A stretch of DNA of 25,515 bases from an uncultured Rikenellaceae bacterium (GTDB taxonomy: Bacteria; Bacteroidota; Bacteroidia; Bacteroidales; UBA932): contig CALCYB010000190.1 of NCBI GenBank assembly GCA_937906485.1, positions 1-25,515 on the forward strand, given 5' to 3'. A program made the position numbers and the translations under genes. The notes below the pieces were generated by a model, which searched no databases, was not told the DNA's origin, and saw only the letters and a list, made by a program, of their open reading frames with translations. Shown in pieces: positions 1 to 7,440 of the stretch. Within the stretch, counting starts at the first letter, position 1, and each line of letters starts with the position of its first letter.

Positions 1-44
1 ACACTGCATCAATATAAGTCCTAATCAAACTATATAAAACAGAT

Positions 45-84
45 AGGAATAGCATTGTCTGTAATATAGATTGCTATTCCTTTT
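45..84. terminator. Probable intrinsic terminator hairpin
   Basis: A 10-bp perfect inverted repeat (45-54 AGGAATAGCA pairing with 72-81 TGCTATTCCT) encloses a 17-nt loop and runs into TTTC. On the opposite strand the stem is followed by a T-rich stretch, so it could act in either direction. It most likely ends a gene lying left of the window. The direction is an inference, because no gene end is visible here. Confidence 0.55.
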
Positions 85-153
85 CTCGTTCCCTATCGTC
101 AAGTCGCTCACACAACAAAGACTCCTCACACACAAACTCTACACAACATCCCC

Positions 154-261
154 ACCACCAATTTTGCAAGCAGAACACACATCATCAATTTTGCAACAAG
201 GCCTAACATCATCAATTTTGCAACAAAACCACGCAACACTGATTTTGCAACCAGGATTCAC
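154..261. repeat. 27-bp tandem repeat, four copies
   Basis: Four consecutive 27-bp units start at 154, 181, 208 and 235. Each contains the octamer TTTTGCAA at the same phase (162, 189, 216, 243), and the two central units share ATCATCAATTTTGCAACAA. Every unit carries the palindrome TTGCAA. The period is a multiple of three, so a short open frame runs through the repeats on both strands, but nothing else suggests coding. The function is unknown; a protein-binding array or a neutral minisatellite would both fit. Confidence 0.8.
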
Positions 262-272
262 CCCATAGTTCT

Positions 273-344
273 ACACCAGATTCCACACCAGATTCCACAC
301 CAGATGTCGCATCAGATTTCTCATCTGATTTCTCATCAGGACTT
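273..344. repeat. 12-bp tandem repeat, six degenerate copies
   Basis: Six 12-bp units start at 273, 285, 297, 309, 321 and 333. The first two are identical (ACACCAGATTCC) and the later ones drift (for example TCATCTGATTTC). In one minus-strand frame they would encode a four-residue repeat (DEKS, GVES). The array lies just downstream of the 27-bp array in a gene-free stretch, so 154-344 is largely repetitive DNA. Confidence 0.75.
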
Positions 345-435
345 TTGCTTAGGCCAAGTTTGTGCTTTGCAATAAGTTTTGCGGGTCGCTGGCTTGGGGG
401 CTTGGGGGTTCGTGCATTCGCTCGTTCATCACGAA

Positions 436-1203
436 TCAAGGACGCAAACCGCTGCCGCCTTGGAGGGTGATGGTTTCGCCGGTGACATATGAAGCATCTT
501 CAGAGGCGAGGAATACACAGACGCGACCAATGTCCTCACGAGGATCTGCAAAACGTCCCATAGGTATACCTTGAATGGTTTTGGCAAAAAGGTCAGGATA
601 GTGTTCTTTCCATTCCTGGAGACTTTCGGTCATGGCCAACGGGCAGACCACGTTGACACGTACACCGTCAGGCCCCCATTCTGCAGCCGCCACACGGGAT
701 AAGCCCCGGATACCTTCCTTCGCAGCAGCATAAGAAGATTGTCCCAATTTTCCGAACAGGCCGGCTCCCGATGCAAAGTTGATGACCGAACCTTTTACCT
801 CTTTCAGATACGGGAAACACTCACGCATGTAAAAGAATGTCGCATACAAACCGGAGTAAATGGCCATATCAAAGTCTTCTCGGCTATGTTCTACCAACGG
901 CAGTCCGGATTTAGAGACTTGTGCATTGTTGATCAGGGTATTGATTTTTCCGAAAGTAGCAATTGCAGAGGCGACTACTGATCGGATGGCTTGTTCATCA
1001 GCCCCGTCAGCCACTACGGGCAGGACGCGGATACCATAATTTTGTTCCAGTCTTTCTTTGGCAGCAAGTAAGCGTGATTCGGTCCTTCCTGTAATGACCA
1101 GGTGGGATCCTTCGCGGGCAAATGCTTCAGCCAGACCATAACCGATACCTTTCCCACCTCCGGTAATCAAGGTTACCTGATCCTTTAATCTTTTGGTTTC
1201 CAT
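436..1203 (-). CDS. SDR family NAD(P)-dependent oxidoreductase
   Basis: A classical short-chain dehydrogenase/reductase of 255 residues, the usual size for the family. The Rossmann nucleotide-binding motif TGGGKGIG is at residues 14-21, the NNAQ form of the NNAG motif at 92-95, and the catalytic Ser-Tyr-Lys set at S145, Y158 and K162 (YAAAK). The C-terminal YVTGETITLQGG segment is also typical. The family interconverts alcohols and ketones in the cytoplasm; the substrate cannot be read from sequence. Relatives are annotated as 3-oxoacyl-ACP reductases or sugar/polyol dehydrogenases. It is transcribed alone and leftward, away from the small barrel gene at 1351. The ATG start gives the expected short N-terminus before the Rossmann motif. 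Confidence is high for the family and low for any specific substrate. Confidence 0.9.
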   Translation of the reverse strand: METKRLKDQVTLITGGGKGIGYGLAEAFAREGSHLVITGRTESRLLAAKERLEQNYGIRVLPVVADGADEQAIRSVVASAIATFGKINTLINNAQVSKSGLPLVEHSREDFDMAIYSGLYATFFYMRECFPYLKEVKGSVINFASGAGLFGKLGQSSYAAAKEGIRGLSRVAAAEWGPDGVRVNVVCPLAMTESLQEWKEHYPDLFAKTIQGIPMGRFADPREDIGRVCVFLASEDASYVTGETITLQGGSGLRP

Positions 1204-1271
1204 CGTGATTGTATTAATTATTCTATAAAATCCGTTAACCTTTTGTATTGGTCAGCAAGTTACAAACTTTT

Positions 1272-1302
1272 TTTGGTCCTTCACATTCTTTTTCTAAATT
1301 TG
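1272..1302 (+). promoter_or_regulatory. Bacteroidota-type promoter for the small barrel gene
   Basis: A -33 TTTG (1272-1275), a 19-bp spacer and a -7 TAAATTTG (1295-1302) match the Bacteroidota consensus TTTG-N19-21-TAnnTTTG. This is the best two-part match in the window. Transcription would start around 1307, leaving a leader of about 44 nt before the ATG at 1351. Confidence 0.75.
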
Positions 1303-1306
1303 CAGT

Positions 1307-1318
1307 GTATTATAATAC
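1307..1318. promoter_or_regulatory. 12-bp perfect palindrome at the predicted start site
   Basis: GTATTATAATAC is its own reverse complement. It begins five bases after the -7 box, so it would sit on the transcription start and early leader. It could be an operator for a dimeric repressor, but an AT-rich 12-mer palindrome could also arise by chance. Confidence 0.3.
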
Positions 1319-1350
1319 TCATACACTAATAATCCTAATAATTCACTACC

Positions 1351-1893
1351 ATGAAACGACCCGTATTGACCCTGCTCAGCCTTCTGATTTGTTCTACGTT
1401 AATAGCTCAACCCAAAGAACCCCAAAGCGCACAACAGAAGAAAAACCAATTCATTGCAAACATGTCCATCAATGCCCCCATCTATCAGAATGCCGAGGGA
1501 TTGTGCGACAATTTCACGTACGAGATGTCCCTAGGCTATGTCTTCAACAAAGGTCTGGTGGACCTGAATTTCGGTTCAAGCAACAGCACACTCAAAGAAC
1601 CGCTGAAAACTCAACAATGGATGACCATCGGCCTGGGGTACGGCCTGGACTTGAATGAGAAAGTATGCATTTATCCACGATTTGAATGCGGCGCCTGGTG
1701 TGACAACCGCAACCGCCAGCAGGATTGGGAAATGATTGGCGCAGTCGGACTCAGCCTCCGCTACCAGCTATCTGATTACCTATACACCGGCTTGGACCTC
1801 AAGCAATACTCAACGACGATCAACGGGAACTACTGGGAAGCCGAAAGGAACAACTGGACCTCCTTGGGCATCAGCATCGGCTTTAATTTTTAG
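1351..1893 (+). CDS. Small outer-membrane beta-barrel-like protein
   Basis: A 180-residue exported protein of unknown specific function. Residues 1-19 form a signal peptide (charged start, leucine-rich core, cut near LIA-Q). The mature part alternates polar and aromatic residues in short strand-like blocks (MSLGYVF, TIGLGYGLDL, GAVGLSLRYQL, YTGLDLKQYS, TSLGISIGFNF). It ends in Phe, the usual C-terminal signature for Bam-dependent insertion. This fits a small barrel of perhaps eight strands, but no specific family is recognised. It stands alone behind a good promoter, and its stop codon overlaps the end of the opposing miaA-ATP-grasp gene by 4 bp. Confidence 0.75.
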   Translation: MKRPVLTLLSLLICSTLIAQPKEPQSAQQKKNQFIANMSINAPIYQNAEGLCDNFTYEMSLGYVFNKGLVDLNFGSSNSTLKEPLKTQQWMTIGLGYGLDLNEKVCIYPRFECGAWCDNRNRQQDWEMIGAVGLSLRYQLSDYLYTGLDLKQYSTTINGNYWEAERNNWTSLGISIGFNF

Positions 1894-3737
1894 TCTTTCA
1901 TTTCCTTGTGTAATGCCCCGGTCATCAATGCCTCCAACGCCTCCATCACTTTTCTCGGCATGTTGAATTCCGCTACCGAGGAGATTGTTCTGAATCCGGC
2001 ATTGCCATTGACTTCGCAGATGGTCCATCCTCCATCCGGCATAAAGAGCAGGTCTACCCCGGCGAAAAAGAGCCCCACGGCTTCTGTGGCCCGGATTGCC
2101 AATCGGGCAGCCTGCCGGCCGGAGGGTGTGGTCAAATCAAAGAGTTCTGCCTGCCCCCCTTGCGCAAAATTGGATCGGAACGAATCCGCGTTGGAACGGA
2201 CCACGGCCGCTACAGCCTGGCCTCCCAAGACCCATACGCGCAGATCCCTCCCCCGACTGTGGGCAATAAACTTCTGACACAGATAATTGGCATCATCCAA
2301 CTCACAGGGTACCCCGGAAATGAAAGGGAATTGCCGGAGCCGGAACATCAACTCCTGAAATTCTTCTTGCTTTTCCACCAAGAAAACCCCCTCCCCTTTT
2401 GATCCGGTACGGGTTTTTACCACAAACGGAAGGCCCAACTGCTGATGAGCTGTCTCCCAACCAGATGGGCCACATATGGTTTCAGGCACAGGCAGACCGG
2501 CCTGCCCGAGCACTTGGATGGTCTGCCATTTGTCCCTGGAACAGAACATGGCCTGTGCATTATTGGGAACGGTGATGCCCTTTTGCTCGAAGAATTGCGA
2601 AACTGCACGGTCGTATCCCCTAATCAGCACAGCATCCGGCCATTTTTCAACACCGTCAAAGCCAAAGGGCAAGTCCGCACGGAAGTCTTCAAAATAGAGT
2701 ATCCTGACACGCAGACCCAACCGTTCACCTTCCTGTTGGAACCAAGAATAAGCCACATCCGCACAATGACGGGTGTAGGCCGGATAAATCATCCATACTT
2801 CCGGCTGCGGATCGATCCAGACGATCCGAATTCCGCGTCGTTCCATCCCCCGGAACCAGGTCATCTGCCTTTTGGCAAACTGATGAATGGCTGTCCTGAG
2901 TCCGTTGACCATCTCTCCGTAAGGGAGCTGGCCGGTCAGATAAAGGGTCAGGAACTTGTACTCAAGCCCGTAGTACAGCAAATCTTCTGCGGGAATTCCC
3001 TGATCCAACAAATGTTGAACTTCCCGAACCAACCCTTCCTTCAAACGGGCCTCCAGACGCAGATCAATCCGGCGTATGCGTTCTTCCCGACTGACATGTA
3101 CCCCTAAATAGAGAATCTGGTCCGGGTCGAAATTGATGCGCTCCCCTTCCTGGTAGACCTCTTCATCGGGATGCTCAGACTGGTAGATTGCAATCTCCAA
3201 GGCCCTGATCAGCCGCTTGCGGGTATCATAATCGGTGGTATTGTGGAGTTTCTTCAGCGAAGCCAATCGCGAAATCAAGACCTCATCCGTTTCTTGTTCA
3301 AGCTCGGCCCGTAACTGCGGGTTCGGTGGCACTTCCGGCAAAGAATAACCGCGCAGGGCAGCTTCAATGTACAACCCGGACCCCCCACAAAGGATTACAC
3401 GTTTGCCTCGGGAGACAATGTCCCGATAGGCTGCGGCAAAATCCCGCTGATACCGGAAGATATCATATTTCTCTCCTGCCTCTGCAATATCAATCAAGTG
3501 ATAAGGTACCTTAACCGGCACCCCGTCCCCATTCACGAAGGTATAATCAGCCAGATCTTTGCCCGTACCGATGTCCATCCCCCGATAGACCTGCCGCGAA
3601 TCAGCAGAAATGATTTCTGCATCCATAGCAGCTGCCAGACGCACAGCAAATTTTGTTTTGCCAGAGGCAGTAGGCCCCAATACACAGACCAGCTGTTTTC
3701 CTTCGGTCTGGCCCAATATCTGTTTGAAGTTGTACAT
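1890..3737 (-). CDS. miaA: MiaA tRNA dimethylallyltransferase fused to a RimK-like ATP-grasp ligase
   Basis: One uninterrupted 615-residue frame holds two complete enzymes. Residues 1 to about 313 are MiaA, which transfers a dimethylallyl group to the N6 of adenosine-37 in tRNAs reading UNN codons. The P-loop GPTASGKT is at 21-28, DSRQVYRGMDIGTGK at 46-60, GGSGLY at 118-123, and the usual C-terminal AKRQMTWFR block near 288-296. Residues about 316-615 are an ATP-grasp domain of the RimK/glutamate-ligase type: FVVKTRTGSKGEGV (K441), QKFI and RDLRVWVLGG near 488-506, FAGVDLLF at 558-565 and CEVNGNAG at 574-581. These are the lysine, acidic and Asn residues that bind ATP and Mg. The acceptor of the ligase is unknown. 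The start at 3737 was chosen because the 55-residue upstream extension lacks MiaA similarity and would run into smpB. Met316 lies exactly at the domain junction and could be the old start of a separate gene. Confidence 0.9.
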   Translation of the reverse strand: MYNFKQILGQTEGKQLVCVLGPTASGKTKFAVRLAAAMDAEIISADSRQVYRGMDIGTGKDLADYTFVNGDGVPVKVPYHLIDIAEAGEKYDIFRYQRDFAAAYRDIVSRGKRVILCGGSGLYIEAALRGYSLPEVPPNPQLRAELEQETDEVLISRLASLKKLHNTTDYDTRKRLIRALEIAIYQSEHPDEEVYQEGERINFDPDQILYLGVHVSREERIRRIDLRLEARLKEGLVREVQHLLDQGIPAEDLLYYGLEYKFLTLYLTGQLPYGEMVNGLRTAIHQFAKRQMTWFRGMERRGIRIVWIDPQPEVWMIYPAYTRHCADVAYSWFQQEGERLGLRVRILYFEDFRADLPFGFDGVEKWPDAVLIRGYDRAVSQFFEQKGITVPNNAQAMFCSRDKWQTIQVLGQAGLPVPETICGPSGWETAHQQLGLPFVVKTRTGSKGEGVFLVEKQEEFQELMFRLRQFPFISGVPCELDDANYLCQKFIAHSRGRDLRVWVLGGQAVAAVVRSNADSFRSNFAQGGQAELFDLTTPSGRQAARLAIRATEAVGLFFAGVDLLFMPDGGWTICEVNGNAGFRTISSVAEFNMPRKVMEALEALMTGALHKEMKD

Positions 3738-3745
3738 AGTTGCGA

Positions 3746-3753
3746 CAAATTTA
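3746..3753 (-). promoter_or_regulatory. -7 element (TAAATTTG) upstream of miaA
   Basis: On the minus strand TAAATTTG ends 8 bases before the miaA ATG, so the mRNA leader would be only a few bases long. It lies two bases from the plus-strand -7 box of smpB, so the two divergent promoters overlap. No clear -33 TTTG is found at the standard spacing. Confidence 0.5.
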
Positions 3754-3755
3754 AC

Positions 3756-3763
3756 TATTTTTG
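3756..3763 (+). promoter_or_regulatory. -7 element (TATTTTTG) upstream of smpB
   Basis: TATTTTTG fits TAnnTTTG and ends 11 bases before the smpB ATG, predicting a short leader. It is back to back with the miaA -7 box. No convincing -33 element is seen at 19-21 bp. Confidence 0.5.
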
Positions 3764-3774
3764 CACATCTGATT

Positions 3775-4230
3775 ATGGCAAAAGCAAAAAGTAAAGTAGA
3801 AATCAAGAACAAACGGGCTTCCTTTGAATACGAATTCATTGAGAGCTTTACGGCAGGGATCGTACTGACTGGAACCGAAATCAAATCCATCCGGGCAGGC
3901 AAAGCCTCCCTGACGGACAGTTATTGCTATTTTGTCGGGACAGAACTCTTCGTCAAGAACATGCACGTGGCCGATTACTGGTGGGGCAGTTTCAACAAAC
4001 ATGACCCCAAACGCGACCGCAAACTCCTGCTGACCAAAAGGGAATTGCGAAAACTCAAACGCTCCTCCCAGGACAAAGGGATGACCATTGTTGCTACCCG
4101 CCTTTTCATCGCCGAAAATGGTTATGCAAAATTGAACCTCTCCCTGGCCCGAGGCAAGCGTGAGTACGACAAACGTCAGAGCATCAAAGAGAAAGACCTC
4201 CGGCGCGAAATGGACCGGAGTTATTCATAG
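3775..4230 (+). CDS. smpB: SsrA-binding protein SmpB
   Basis: A 151-residue protein of normal SmpB length. It binds tmRNA and brings it to ribosomes stalled on broken mRNAs for trans-translation. Recognisable blocks are the N-terminal NKRASFEYEFIESFTAGI, GTEIKSIRAGKASLTDSY, the TKREL segment, and the basic C-terminal tail with GKREYDKRQSIKEKD, which enters the decoding channel. The start at the ATG giving MAKAKSK matches family N-termini; the longer frame reaching back to 3610 lies inside miaA and is spurious. It is divergent from miaA and convergent with lgt, from which it is separated by 13 bp. Confidence 0.96.
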   Translation: MAKAKSKVEIKNKRASFEYEFIESFTAGIVLTGTEIKSIRAGKASLTDSYCYFVGTELFVKNMHVADYWWGSFNKHDPKRDRKLLLTKRELRKLKRSSQDKGMTIVATRLFIAENGYAKLNLSLARGKREYDKRQSIKEKDLRREMDRSYS

Positions 4231-4243
4231 CATTTCCTGGCGT

Positions 4244-5086
4244 TTAGCGTTGACGGTATGTCCTGGAACGGGGCGGCAACAGGGCAGGTTTACCACATTT
4301 CACACTCCATATCCAGATTACGATTCCGGCAATGATGAACGGAATGCTCAACAATTGGCCCATGTTCAAGAGCATATCCACCTCAAAATCGGATTGGGGC
4401 TCTTTGATGAATTCAATCAAAAAGCGGACACCGAACAAGAAGGTCAGAAATATACCGAACAAGGTCCCTTGTCTGAGCCGGTCCAGACGATGACGATACA
4501 GCCACATCAGCCCGATACCCAAAGCCACATAAGACAAAGCTTCATAAATCTGGGTCGGATGTTTGGCCACGACTTCGCCGGCGCGGACAAAGACAAATCC
4601 CCAGGGAAGATCGGTTACATCTCCGTATATTTCCGAGTTCATCAGGTTGCCAAAACGGATCAGTGCTCCGGCAAAAGTGACGGGAATGATGAAACGGTCC
4701 AACAGCCACAGATAATTGATCCCATATTTGCGTCCGTATCGGCGCACATACCACCACAGGCCGACCAGCAATCCGGCAGCACCGCCGTGACTGGCCAAGC
4801 CACCCTTCCATGTTGCAAGAATTTCCAACGGATGTGCCAGATAATAGCGCAAGTCATAACCGATTACGTGTCCCAGACGGGCCCCGATCAATGCCGAAAT
4901 CAACGAAACGAAAAAGAGGTTGTCCAGTTGCTCCAGCGGCAGGTGTTCCCGTTTGTAAAAACCCCGGAAGATGAAATAGCCCAGGATAAAACCAGAAAGG
5001 AAAAGGACGGAATAATAACGGAGGGAAAAATTACCGATCCGGAAAATCTCCGGATCAACATTCCATATAACACTTAAGATATCCAT
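4244..5086 (-). CDS. lgt: Prolipoprotein diacylglyceryl transferase Lgt
   Basis: This inner-membrane enzyme moves a diacylglyceryl group from phosphatidylglycerol to the lipobox cysteine of prolipoproteins, the first step of lipoprotein maturation. The 280-residue frame has about seven hydrophobic segments. It carries the family signature GGLASHGG (with H100), the RFGNLMNSEIYG block (R144 region) and HPTQIYE at 176-182. The ATG at 5086 is preferred; a TTG three codons upstream (5095) is also in frame. The gene lies 25 bp after the methyltransferase stop and probably shares its transcript. One likely client is the lipoprotein encoded at 16447. Confidence 0.96.
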   Translation of the reverse strand: MDILSVIWNVDPEIFRIGNFSLRYYSVLFLSGFILGYFIFRGFYKREHLPLEQLDNLFFVSLISALIGARLGHVIGYDLRYYLAHPLEILATWKGGLASHGGAAGLLVGLWWYVRRYGRKYGINYLWLLDRFIIPVTFAGALIRFGNLMNSEIYGDVTDLPWGFVFVRAGEVVAKHPTQIYEALSYVALGIGLMWLYRHRLDRLRQGTLFGIFLTFLFGVRFLIEFIKEPQSDFEVDMLLNMGQLLSIPFIIAGIVIWIWSVKCGKPALLPPRSRTYRQR

Positions 5087-5111
5087 AATCTGCAAATCAG
5101 TTAATCATCAA

Positions 5112-6056
5112 TTATCGTATCAGGCGGGTAAATACACTCAACGGCAGCGCGCGGTCAGCCCGGTCCCGCAGGACCAGTTCTCCGGATTGACGTTCTCCGG
5201 AAGGGCCGAATGTATCCTTGACCAAGGTATCGGAAAGGACGGAAGTGTATCCGTTGGAATACAGGTTCACAACCATGAATGCATGCTCCGGTGCCAATAC
5301 CTGTGCACATTGGGAAAGCAGATCAAAAAGGCATTCGTCAAGTTTCCACTTTTCTCCATCCGGTCCGTGGCCATAGGCCGGCGGGTCCAGGATCAGACCG
5401 TTGTAGCGGTTGCCGCGACGCACTTCCCGACGGATGTATTTGAGAGCATCCTCCACGATCCAGCGAACATTTTCCAGACGGCTCAGTTCCATGTTGTTTC
5501 TGGCCCAGGTAACCACTTGCTTGACCGAATCCAGGTGGGTCACTTCCGCCCCGGCACAACGGGCCGCCAACGAAGCCGCTCCCGTATAGGCAAACAGGTT
5601 CAAGACTTTGGGCGTATGGTTCAAGGAGCGGGGAACCGACTTGAGTTCGTCCGCCACACGACGGGTCTGGCGGTAGATGAAATCCCAGTTCGGTGCCTGC
5701 TCGGGAAAAACGCCGACGTGTTTGAAGGATGTCAATCCCAGACGCAGATGGAAGTCCAGGCCTTCGGGGGCCTCACTCTCCGGTCCGCCATAACGGATTA
5801 CCCATTGATCGTTCATCCGTTTTGTTTTCCGCCATGTACCGCTGTCTTCTTTCCCCGCACGACCAAAACCGGCACCGGCCTGGAACGTTGTGTGGGCCAA
5901 GTGTTTCCATTCCAATTCAGAAAGGGATCTGTTCCACAAAGCCTTGGGTTCAGGACGAGCCATGATGTAGGGACCGAAACGTTCCAGTTTTTCATAATTG
6001 CCGGAATCGATCAGTTCGTAATCTTTCCAGGTTGCCGGAGGTGTCTGTATCAGCAT
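5112..6056 (-). CDS. Class I SAM-dependent methyltransferase, RlmI-like
   Basis: A 314-residue protein with a C-terminal Rossmann methyltransferase fold of the RlmI/RlmK type, whose characterised members make 5-methylcytosine or 7-methylguanine in 23S rRNA. The SAM-binding motif VLNLFAYTGAAS is at 151-162, the acidic residue after strand 2 is D176, and the motif IV loop DPPAYGHG is at 224-231. The N-terminal ~100 residues lack an obvious PUA domain, unlike E. coli RlmI, so the target base cannot be assigned. It is the first gene of a two-gene unit with lgt and is divergent from pgk. A -7 box lies 20-27 bases upstream of its ATG. Confidence 0.88.
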   Translation of the reverse strand: MLIQTPPATWKDYELIDSGNYEKLERFGPYIMARPEPKALWNRSLSELEWKHLAHTTFQAGAGFGRAGKEDSGTWRKTKRMNDQWVIRYGGPESEAPEGLDFHLRLGLTSFKHVGVFPEQAPNWDFIYRQTRRVADELKSVPRSLNHTPKVLNLFAYTGAASLAARCAGAEVTHLDSVKQVVTWARNNMELSRLENVRWIVEDALKYIRREVRRGNRYNGLILDPPAYGHGPDGEKWKLDECLFDLLSQCAQVLAPEHAFMVVNLYSNGYTSVLSDTLVKDTFGPSGERQSGELVLRDRADRALPLSVFTRLIR

Positions 6057-6075
6057 ATTCTTTTATTTAAACGCT

Positions 6076-6083
6076 CAAAGATA
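6076..6083 (-). promoter_or_regulatory. -7 element (TATCTTTG) for the methyltransferase-lgt unit
   Basis: Minus-strand TATCTTTG matches TAnnTTTG and predicts a leader of roughly 14 nt. It shares the 104-bp intergenic region with the pgk promoter. No exact -33 TTTG is seen. Confidence 0.55.
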
Positions 6084-6104
6084 TTAAAAAAACATTTTTC
6101 TTAC

Positions 6105-6112
6105 TACCTTTG
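6105..6112 (+). promoter_or_regulatory. -7 element (TACCTTTG) for pgk
   Basis: TACCTTTG lies 48 bases upstream of the pgk ATG, giving a leader of about 43 nt. The region upstream is A/T-rich, without a clear TTTG at -33. Confidence 0.55.
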
Positions 6113-6160
6113 TCTTTGATAGTTGAACGATAATTGTAAAAACCATTAATACACAATCCC

Positions 6161-7411
6161 ATGCAAAACATCAGCACCTACGACTTCAGCGGCAAGAAAG
6201 CCATTGTACGCGTTGACTTCAATGTTCCTTTGAACGAAGCTTTTGAAATCACGGACGACACCCGTATCCGTGCCGCCATTCCGACCCTGAAACGTGTTCT
6301 GGAAGGAGGTGGATCCTTGATCATCATGTCCCACCTGGGCCGTCCGAAAGGTCCTGCTGACAAGTTTTCATTGAGACACATCATTGCCCGGATCGAAGAA
6401 TACCTTGGTTGCCCGGTACAATTTGCCACCGACTGCATGCAGGCTGATGCTCAAGCTGCCGCATTGCAACCCGGACAAGTGCTGCTGCTGGAAAACCTGC
6501 GGTTCTATGCAGAAGAAGAAGGCAAACCCCGCGGATTGGCTGAAGACGCCAGCGATGAAGAAAAGAAAGCGGCCAAAGCCGCTGTAAAGGAAAGCCAGAA
6601 ACAGTTTGTGGAACACCTGGCCTCTTACGCCGACTGCTACATCAACGACGCATTCGGTACCGCTCACCGTGCTCACGCCTCCACTGCCCTGATCGCCAAA
6701 TACTTTCCGAATGACAAAATGTTCGGTTACCTGATGGAAGGAGAAATCCGTGCCATCGATCAAGTGCTGGGTCATCCGGAACGCCCCTTGACCGCCATCC
6801 TCGGTGGTGCCAAAGTTTCCTCCAAAATTGCCATCATTGAACACCTGATGGACTTTGTGGACAACATGATGATCGGTGGAGGCATGGTCTATACCTTCAT
6901 GAAAGCGCAAGGTGGACACATCGGCAAATCCCTGTGCGAAGATGACCAACTCGAATTGGCCCGCAACATCCTGGAAAAAGCCAAGGCCAAAGGAGTCAAC
7001 CTGTATTTTACCACGGAAGTCATCGCTGCAAAAGAATTCAGCAACGATGCGGCTACCGAAGTTTTCCCGTCGAATGCTATCGGAGACGAATGGGAAGGCA
7101 TGGATGCCAGCGACAACTCCCTGGACCGTTGGGAAAAGGTATTGAGAGCTTCCCGCACCATCCTGTGGAACGGCCCCGTCGGTGTGTTTGAAATGCCGAA
7201 TTTTGCCAAAGGAACAAAACGGATTGCCCGTATCCTGGCAGAAGTAACCAAGGAAGGAGCCTTTACCCTGGTGGGTGGTGGTGACTCTGTAGCCGCTGTG
7301 ACCCAAATGGGATTTGCCAACGATGTCAGCTACGTATCAACCGGCGGCGGCGCCATGCTTGAATACCTGGAAGGCATTGAACTGCCCGGTATCAAAGCCA
7401 TCCGGGAATAA
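6161..7411 (+). CDS. pgk: Phosphoglycerate kinase
   Basis: A complete 416-residue glycolytic kinase (1,3-bisphosphoglycerate + ADP to 3-phosphoglycerate + ATP). The signature VRVDFNVPLN is at 16-25 and SHLGRPKG at 57-64. The GTAHRAHAS region, GGAKVSSKI and the C-terminal nucleotide-binding TLVGGGDSVAAV with STGGGA are all present. A lysine/glutamate-rich insertion near residues 121-145 (EEEGKPRGLAEDASDEEKK) is as expected for Bacteroidota relatives. It is probably the first gene of a run continuing 29 bp downstream with the transporter. The downstream genes are not glycolytic, so co-transcription would reflect position more than pathway. Confidence 0.98.
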   Translation: MQNISTYDFSGKKAIVRVDFNVPLNEAFEITDDTRIRAAIPTLKRVLEGGGSLIIMSHLGRPKGPADKFSLRHIIARIEEYLGCPVQFATDCMQADAQAAALQPGQVLLLENLRFYAEEEGKPRGLAEDASDEEKKAAKAAVKESQKQFVEHLASYADCYINDAFGTAHRAHASTALIAKYFPNDKMFGYLMEGEIRAIDQVLGHPERPLTAILGGAKVSSKIAIIEHLMDFVDNMMIGGGMVYTFMKAQGGHIGKSLCEDDQLELARNILEKAKAKGVNLYFTTEVIAAKEFSNDAATEVFPSNAIGDEWEGMDASDNSLDRWEKVLRASRTILWNGPVGVFEMPNFAKGTKRIARILAEVTKEGAFTLVGGGDSVAAVTQMGFANDVSYVSTGGGAMLEYLEGIELPGIKAIRE

Positions 7412-7440
7412 ACTCACGACAACCCACTAAAACCTAAACC

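Larger units (their letters stand above)
1..435. other. Intergenic region with repeats, no convincing gene
   Basis: This stretch left of the SDR stop codon holds the hairpin at 45-84 and the two repeat arrays. A 75-codon minus-strand frame (439-212) starts at a TTG overlapping the SDR stop and reads through the repeats. It has low complexity and no recognisable domain, so it is not called as a gene. The rest is T/C- and A/C-rich with no tRNA-like or other recognised structure. Confidence 0.6.

Noticed and set aside
71..268. Plus-strand 65-codon frame through the 27-bp repeats
   Set aside because: TTG start inside the terminator stem, low-complexity product produced by the repeats, no promoter or domain.
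3738..3902. 55-residue N-terminal extension of MiaA
   Set aside because: It overlaps the first 128 bases of smpB, crosses both promoters, and has no MiaA similarity.
6368..7306. 312-codon antisense frame over pgk
   Set aside because: Shadow of a strongly biased gene; no recognisable domain, and pgk is certain on the other strand.
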